A DNA stretch of 8,984 nt, taken from an uncultured Collinsella sp. Lineage in GTDB: Bacteria; Actinomycetota; Coriobacteriia; Coriobacteriales; Coriobacteriaceae. Location of the stretch: positions 1 through 8,984 of the forward strand of contig UQTN01000089.1 in NCBI GenBank assembly GCA_900543945.1. The letters are read 5' to 3'. Below, piece by piece: positions 5,737 to 8,984 of this stretch; the stretch's first letter is position 1, and the number at the start of each line of letters is the position of its first letter. The notes under the pieces were generated by a model. That model was not told the DNA's origin. It worked only from the letters and a program-made list of their open reading frames with translations, and did not search any database. The position numbers were made by a program, and so were the translations under genes.

Positions 5737-6690
5737 CTATTTACCGGCGGCGCGCAGGGCTACGTAAGCAGCGCCGATGATGCCGGCGTCGTTGCCGAGC
5801 GAAGCGACCTTAATGGGCGTCTCGCGCGAGGCGGAAAGCGCGTACTGCTTAAAGTGTTCGCGAACCTTGTCGAGGTAGACATCGGCCGAAGCGGAGGCAC
5901 CGCCGCCGATCAGGAACATCTCGGGGTCGACCACGTTGGCAATAAGCGCCAGGGCGCGGCCGAGATAGTCGGCCATGGTATCGGCAGCTGCCAGCGCGAG
6001 CTTGTCACCCTCGCGGCAGGCCTGGAACACGTCCTTGGAATCAGAAGGCCCGGTGAGCTCGATGGGCTCGACGCCCGCCTTCTTGCACTCGGCAAGGTAG
6101 TTACTCACCACGCCGGTGGCGCTGGAATACTGCTCCAGGTGGCCATGTCCGCCGCAGCCGCAGGTGCGCTCCTCTTCGGGGTTCAGGCACATGTGGCCAA
6201 TCTCGCCGCCGGCGCCCACAACGCCCGACACCACGTCGCCGTTGACGATAACGCCGCCACCCACGCCGGTACCAATGGTGACCATCACCACGTTCTGTAC
6301 GCCCTTGGCAGAGCCGAGCCAGGCCTCGCCCATGGCAGCGGCGTTGGCATCGTTTTCGTACTTAACGACCGCGTCGGGGCAGTGCTCCTGAATGGCGACT
6401 CTTAGCTCGGGCAGGTTAATGGCAATGTTGGCCTTGACCTTGGCATCGCCCGATGCCGGGATGGGGCACGGAACGGCCAGGCCAATACCCGCCACAAAGG
6501 CGCGCGGAATCTGGGCCTTGGCGACCACCTGGTCGATAGCCTCGGTCACCGCGGCAAAGCCCGCGGCGTCAACGATAGGAGGCGTGGGCACGCTGGCCTT
6601 GGCAAGCAGGTTGCCGTCCTCGTCGAACAGGCCTTCCTTAACCGAAGTGCCGCCAACGTCGATGCCGATATAGTACTGCTTAGGTTCCAT
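5737..6690 (-). CDS. glk: ROK-family sugar kinase, probably glucokinase
   Basis: Cytosolic kinase that uses ATP to phosphorylate a free hexose, most likely glucose. Its 317 residues match bacterial ROK glucokinases. Visible: phosphate loop IDVGGTSVK (10-18), END (112-114, catalytic base Asp114), TIGTGVGGG (138-146), sugar-contacting GGEIGH (161-166), zinc-site segment C177-G-C-G-G-H-G-H184-L-E186 and the second ATP-site segment LIGGGAS (260-266). The family zinc pattern is C-x-C-G-x-x-G-C; here the third Cys is His184, which could still bind zinc together with His166. ATG 6690 is chosen because MEPKQYYIGIDVGGT starts at the usual distance and AGGTGG (6697-6702) precedes it; in-frame ATGs at 6717 and 6756 lack ribosome sites. 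It diverges from gntR. Mannose or another hexose is possible, given the nearby manA. Confidence 0.9.
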   Translation of the reverse strand: MEPKQYYIGIDVGGTSVKEGLFDEDGNLLAKASVPTPPIVDAAGFAAVTEAIDQVVAKAQIPRAFVAGIGLAVPCPIPASGDAKVKANIAINLPELRVAIQEHCPDAVVKYENDANAAAMGEAWLGSAKGVQNVVMVTIGTGVGGGVIVNGDVVSGVVGAGGEIGHMCLNPEEERTCGCGGHGHLEQYSSATGVVSNYLAECKKAGVEPIELTGPSDSKDVFQACREGDKLALAAADTMADYLGRALALIANVVDPEMFLIGGGASASADVYLDKVREHFKQYALSASRETPIKVASLGNDAGIIGAAYVALRAAGK

Positions 6691-6724
6691 GGGAGCCCAC
6701 CTTTCTCGTTTAAACATTGCCTGT

Positions 6725-6770
6725 ATGGTACCGCTCCCCAGGCAAAAACCTGTCAAAAAGGGACAGGTTT
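6725..6770 (-). promoter_or_regulatory. Palindrome with a possible kinase promoter
   Basis: AAACCTGTC (6746-6754) and GACAGGTTT (6762-6770) form a perfect 9-base dyad with a 7-base loop. On the minus strand the inner part of the left arm reads TTGACA (6756-6751), an exact -35 box. TACCAT (6730-6725) follows 20 bases on as a poor -10, longer than the normal 16-18 spacing. The dyad could be an operator over this -35 or simply a REP-type repeat. Confidence 0.35.
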
Positions 6771-6988
6771 GTTTTGGCAGGTTTTATCTGGGAAAACGCA
6801 AGGCATGAAATTCGGTTCGCTGGGCGGCAAAACGGCCCAACCCCGTCCTCGAGCCAATCAATTTGCTCAATACCACATTATTAGAGTGCATATTAATTTG
6901 AAGCGCTCTAGTTGTTAAAGAGAAGCGTTTTTCAATTATCTCTTTCTCGAACTTTTCAAAAACGCAATAGGGATGCTTAGGCGTGGAC

Positions 6989-7027
6989 TATACTTTCGTT
7001 TGTACTCAATCAAGCCGGAAAGGAGGT
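6989..7027 (+). promoter_or_regulatory. Candidate gntR -10 box and ribosome binding site
   Basis: TATACT (6989-6994) predicts a start near 7001 and a 5' leader of about 30 bases; the -35 (AATAGG, 17 bases upstream) is weak, which would suit a regulated promoter. AAAGGAGGT (7019-7027) nearly matches the full anti-Shine-Dalgarno sequence and sits just before ATG 7031. It rules out the longer frame from 6983, which would contain both signals. A TAC/GTA dyad (6991-7004) overlaps the start site and could be an autoregulatory operator. Confidence 0.5.
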
Positions 7028-7030
7028 TCC

Positions 7031-7750
7031 ATGATTCCCAAATACGAGGCAATAGCTGCAGATATCCGTCGAAGCATCGAGGACGGCGCTCTAAAGCCGG
7101 GCGACAAGCTGCCCACCGTCGTTGAGTTCTGCGAGCTCTATAGCGTTTCCAAAATCACCGTCAAACGAGCTATTGAGCAGATTACCGATGAAGGTCTTGT
7201 TACCAGCCGGCGCGGATCGGGCACCTACGTTAAGGACACGGCGGGGCTTCCCGGCCAGGCGTTTTTCCAGGGCAAGAACGATCGCTCCCAGGGCTTTTCG
7301 TATGAGCACCGCGGGGAGAAGGTGACCTCGGTGGTCTACGATTTCTCGATTGTCAATCCGCCAGCAGACGTCGCTGCCCAGCTGGGAATTGCCGAGGACG
7401 ACTTTGCCTATCACATCGTGCGCGTGCGCCAGGTCGACGAGAAGCCCATCGTTATCGAGTACACCTACATGCCCCTCGAGCTGATTCCGGGCCTTAAAAA
7501 GAAAGACCTGTATGGATCGGTCTACAGCTTCATCCGCAAGCAATGCGGGCTGAAGATTTCGAGCTTCCACCGCACCATTCGCGCCGTAGCGGCAACCGAG
7601 GAAGAGGCTGAGCGCCTGGACACCAAACCCGGCTCTCCCCTGCTCGAGCTCAACCAGATTGGCTTTTTGGATAGCGGCACCGCCTTTGAGCATTCGATCT
7701 CGCGCAACGTTGGTGACCGCTTTGAGCTGCACAACGTAACGTTGGCATAG
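7031..7750 (+). CDS. GntR-family transcriptional regulator with UTRA effector domain
   Basis: Cytosolic DNA-binding regulator of 239 residues, typical of the HutC/UTRA branch of GntR, whose members usually sense sugars, sugar phosphates or amino-sugar derivatives. The N-terminal winged helix spans 1-68: PKYEAIAADIRRSIEDG (3-19), LKPGDKLPT (21-29), recognition helix SKITVKRAIEQITDEG (40-55) and wing RRGSGTYV (60-67). A linker leads to the UTRA domain (about 85-235), with the family's IEYTYMPLELIPGL (142-155) and a GSPLLEL strand (201-207). It sits between the divergent kinase gene and manA, 75 bases upstream of manA on the same strand, so both are likely targets. The effector cannot be read from sequence; mannose- or glucose-derived phosphates are the natural guess. 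Confidence 0.93.
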   Translation: MIPKYEAIAADIRRSIEDGALKPGDKLPTVVEFCELYSVSKITVKRAIEQITDEGLVTSRRGSGTYVKDTAGLPGQAFFQGKNDRSQGFSYEHRGEKVTSVVYDFSIVNPPADVAAQLGIAEDDFAYHIVRVRQVDEKPIVIEYTYMPLELIPGLKKKDLYGSVYSFIRKQCGLKISSFHRTIRAVAATEEEAERLDTKPGSPLLELNQIGFLDSGTAFEHSISRNVGDRFELHNVTLA

Positions 7751-7825
7751 GTTTTTGTAGTCATGCGGGCGCTCGTTACGGCTCGTTTAGAGTGGGCGGC
7801 CGCGCAACACCATGGGGGTATGAAC

Positions 7826-8758
7826 ATGTCCGATTTGATTAAACTGACGCCGATCTTTCACGAGAAGATCTGGGGCGGCCGCCAGCTCGAAACCGTATTT
7901 GGTTATGACATTCCCGAGGGTCCCATCGGTGAGTGCTGGGCCATCTCGGCACACCCCAACGGCGACTGCCAGATCGCTGAGGGCCCGTACGCCGGTCACA
8001 CGCTGTCATGGCTGTGGGCCGAGCACCGCGAGCTCTTTGGCAACTGCGAGGGCAAGGGGTTCCCGCTGCTCATTAAGATTCTGGACGCCAAGGACGACCT
8101 TTCGATCCAGATCCATCCCAACGACGAGTACGCCGCCGAGCACGAGAACGGCAGCCTGGGCAAAACCGAGTGCTGGTATGTGCTGGACTGCGAGCCCGGC
8201 GCCACAATCATCGTCGGCCAGCGCGCCAAGGACCGCGCCGAGGCTGCACAGATGATCGAAGACGGCCGCTGGGACGACATGCTCAACGTGCTGCCGATCC
8301 ACAAGGGCGACTTTTTCCAGATTGATTCCGGTACCGTCCACGCCATCAAGACCGGCACGCTCATTTTGGAGACGCAGCAGTCGAGCGACGTGACGTATCG
8401 CCTGTACGACTACGACCGTCCCGGCACCGACGGCAAACTGCGTCCCCTGCACATTGAGCAGAGTCTCGACTGCATCGACTTTGATTCTCAGGCCCCGACC
8501 GACGGCACCGTGACCGCGCCCGAAGTCGACGGCGTGACCGAACTCGAGTCCAACCCCTGCTACACCGTCGATCGCGTGCGCGTCAACGGCAGCAAGACCC
8601 TCGACCAGCACTGGCCCTTCATGTGTCTGTCGGTCATCGACGGCGAAGGCACCGTCTGCGGCGACCCCGTCCACAAGGGAAGCCACCTGCTAGCCCCGAG
8701 CACCGTCAGCTCCATCGACCTCGAAGGCAAAATGGAATTGATCATCAGCCACCTCTAG
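7826..8758 (+). CDS. manA: Mannose-6-phosphate isomerase, type I (ManA)
   Basis: Zinc enzyme of the cytosol that interconverts mannose-6-phosphate and fructose-6-phosphate, feeding mannose into glycolysis or supplying mannose-6-P for glycans. The 310-residue length fits the short Bacillus-type cupin enzymes. Visible: FHEKIWGG (11-18), IGECWAIS (34-41), FPLLIKILDA (79-88), zinc ligands Gln95 and His97 in SIQIHPND (93-100), Glu115 in KTECWYVLD (113-121) and His172 in SGTVHAI (168-174), and catalytic Arg192 in TYRLYDYDR (190-198). The start is ATG 7826, with GGGGG (7814-7818) 7 bases before it; ATG 7820 is too close to that site, and the frame from 7763 adds residues unlike the family. It follows gntR by 75 bases with no terminator between them, so an operon is likely, and has a hairpin downstream. 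Confidence 0.97.
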   Translation: MSDLIKLTPIFHEKIWGGRQLETVFGYDIPEGPIGECWAISAHPNGDCQIAEGPYAGHTLSWLWAEHRELFGNCEGKGFPLLIKILDAKDDLSIQIHPNDEYAAEHENGSLGKTECWYVLDCEPGATIIVGQRAKDRAEAAQMIEDGRWDDMLNVLPIHKGDFFQIDSGTVHAIKTGTLILETQQSSDVTYRLYDYDRPGTDGKLRPLHIEQSLDCIDFDSQAPTDGTVTAPEVDGVTELESNPCYTVDRVRVNGSKTLDQHWPFMCLSVIDGEGTVCGDPVHKGSHLLAPSTVSSIDLEGKMELIISHL

Positions 8759-8784
8759 GTCGCACCAACAACCAAAACGCAACA

Positions 8785-8819
8785 AGGGGCTCCCCCGCTC
8801 ATCAAACGGGAGAGCCCCT
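8785..8819. terminator. Likely terminator hairpin after manA
   Basis: AGGGGCTC (8785-8792) pairs with GAGCCCCT (8812-8819). After one C-A mismatch, CCCG (8794-8797) pairs with CGGG (8807-8810) around a 9-base loop. The plus side is followed by ACTCACATCTATTTAT, not a true U run. The minus side reads TGTTGCGTTTTGG. It starts 27 bases after the manA stop and may act in both directions. Confidence 0.6.
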
Positions 8820-8863
8820 ACTCACATCTATTTATCAGCCCCCCCGGCTCTCCAGACCAAAAA

Positions 8864-8887
8864 GCGAACGAGCAAAGCGACGTTCGC
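8864..8887. repeat. Short perfect palindrome downstream of manA
   Basis: GCGAACG (8864-8870) and CGTTCGC (8881-8887) form a perfect 7-base inverted repeat around a 10-base loop. The loop and arms repeat AGC/GCGA units. No gene or U tract accompanies it. It may be a dispersed intergenic repeat. Confidence 0.4.
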
Positions 8888-8944
8888 AAGCAACGTTACC
8901 CAAGGCCCCGGACAGGCGCCATGGACAACGTCGATCGCGAGTTC

Positions 8945-8982
8945 CGCACGAGCCGGAGAGCACTTAATGTGCTCTCCGTGCG
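8945..8982. terminator. Long hairpin at the right edge, probable terminator or repeat
   Basis: GGAGAGCAC (8955-8963) and GTGCTCTCC (8969-8977) pair perfectly around TTAAT. CGCAC (8945-8949) and GTGCG (8978-8982) extend the stem past a 5-base bulge. The window ends 2 bases later, so any following T tract on the plus strand is out of sight; the minus side shows none. Confidence 0.45.
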
Positions 8983-8984
8983 AG

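Larger units (their letters stand above)
6691..7030. other. 340-base divergent region between kinase and GntR genes
   Basis: No gene is seen. The kinase side has a palindrome and a possible minus-strand promoter. The centre (about 6870-6970) is AT-rich and holds three overlapping dyads: AGAGTGC (6883-6889) with GCGCTCT (6903-6909), AAAGAGA (6917-6923) with TCTCTTT (6939-6945), and GCGTTTTT (6925-6932) with AAAAACGC (6958-6965). The first overlaps a GAAGCGCTCT core that loosely recalls a LacI/CcpA site. These are likely binding sites or promoter-flanking DNA, since the best gntR promoter lies downstream of them. Confidence 0.5.

Noticed and set aside
6861..6870. ATTTGCTCAA shared with the nhaA upstream dyad (4534-4543)
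   Set aside because: A 10-base match is expected many times by chance in 9 kb, and the copy here lacks the second dyad arm.
6898..6911. CcpA/cre-like site around GAAGCGCTCT
   Set aside because: Only the AAGCGCT core fits; five outer positions of the consensus disagree.
7091..7732. 213-codon minus-strand frame over gntR
   Set aside because: Antisense to a regulator with intact wHTH and UTRA motifs; no domain in the translation.
8006..8686. 226-codon minus-strand frame over manA
   Set aside because: Antisense to the conserved zinc-site and catalytic motifs of ManA; Val/Gly/Ala-rich shadow translation.

Overview
The window looks like chromosomal DNA of a high-GC actinobacterium. I think it is a member of the Coriobacteriia, probably Collinsella or a close relative. 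This rests on GC-rich codon use, strong AAAGGAG-type ribosome binding sites, the mix of gene families and short GC-rich intergenic regions with many hairpins. It is a judgement from the sequence, not a database result. I see no phage genes, transposase, CRISPR array, rRNA or tRNA.

Layout from left to right. The minus strand starts with a TatA/TatB-type export subunit, cut by the window edge and starting at GTG 403. Upstream of it lie an anti-sigma-factor antagonist (STAS domain, 557-871) and a subgroup Ic aspartate-type aminotransferase (938-2242). An 84-residue protein I do not recognise (2393-2647, plus strand) diverges from the aminotransferase. A 373-base gap follows. It holds a long imperfect inverted repeat (2703-2740 against 2903-2940) that ends in a near-perfect plus-strand terminator. 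Next on the minus strand are the Na+/H+ antiporter NhaA (3021-4379), manganese-dependent inorganic pyrophosphatase (4647-5570) and a ROK-family glucokinase (5737-6690). Plus-strand genes for a GntR/UTRA regulator (7031-7750) and type I mannose-6-phosphate isomerase (7826-8758) diverge from the kinase. The last 226 bases hold hairpins and no convincing gene.

How the genes fit together. The right-hand third is a sugar-entry module: ManA interconverts mannose-6-P and fructose-6-P, the ROK kinase phosphorylates a free hexose, and the GntR/UTRA protein sits between them where it could control both. Pyrophosphatase and NhaA are housekeeping and ion-homeostasis genes, each with its own signals. The STAS protein sits 66 bases downstream of the aminotransferase and may share its transcript.

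Points most worth a second look: (i) the nhaA leader contains a complete intrinsic-terminator structure (hairpin plus U6), with a second hairpin touching the Shine-Dalgarno sequence. No promoter fits between terminator and gene, so this is a candidate attenuator or ion-responsive leader. (ii) The inverted-repeat element at 2703-2940 is MITE-like and may also encode a small RNA. (iii) Palindromes sharing GGGACAGGTT flank the ROK kinase gene. (iv) The kinase has His in place of the third Cys of the ROK zinc motif.
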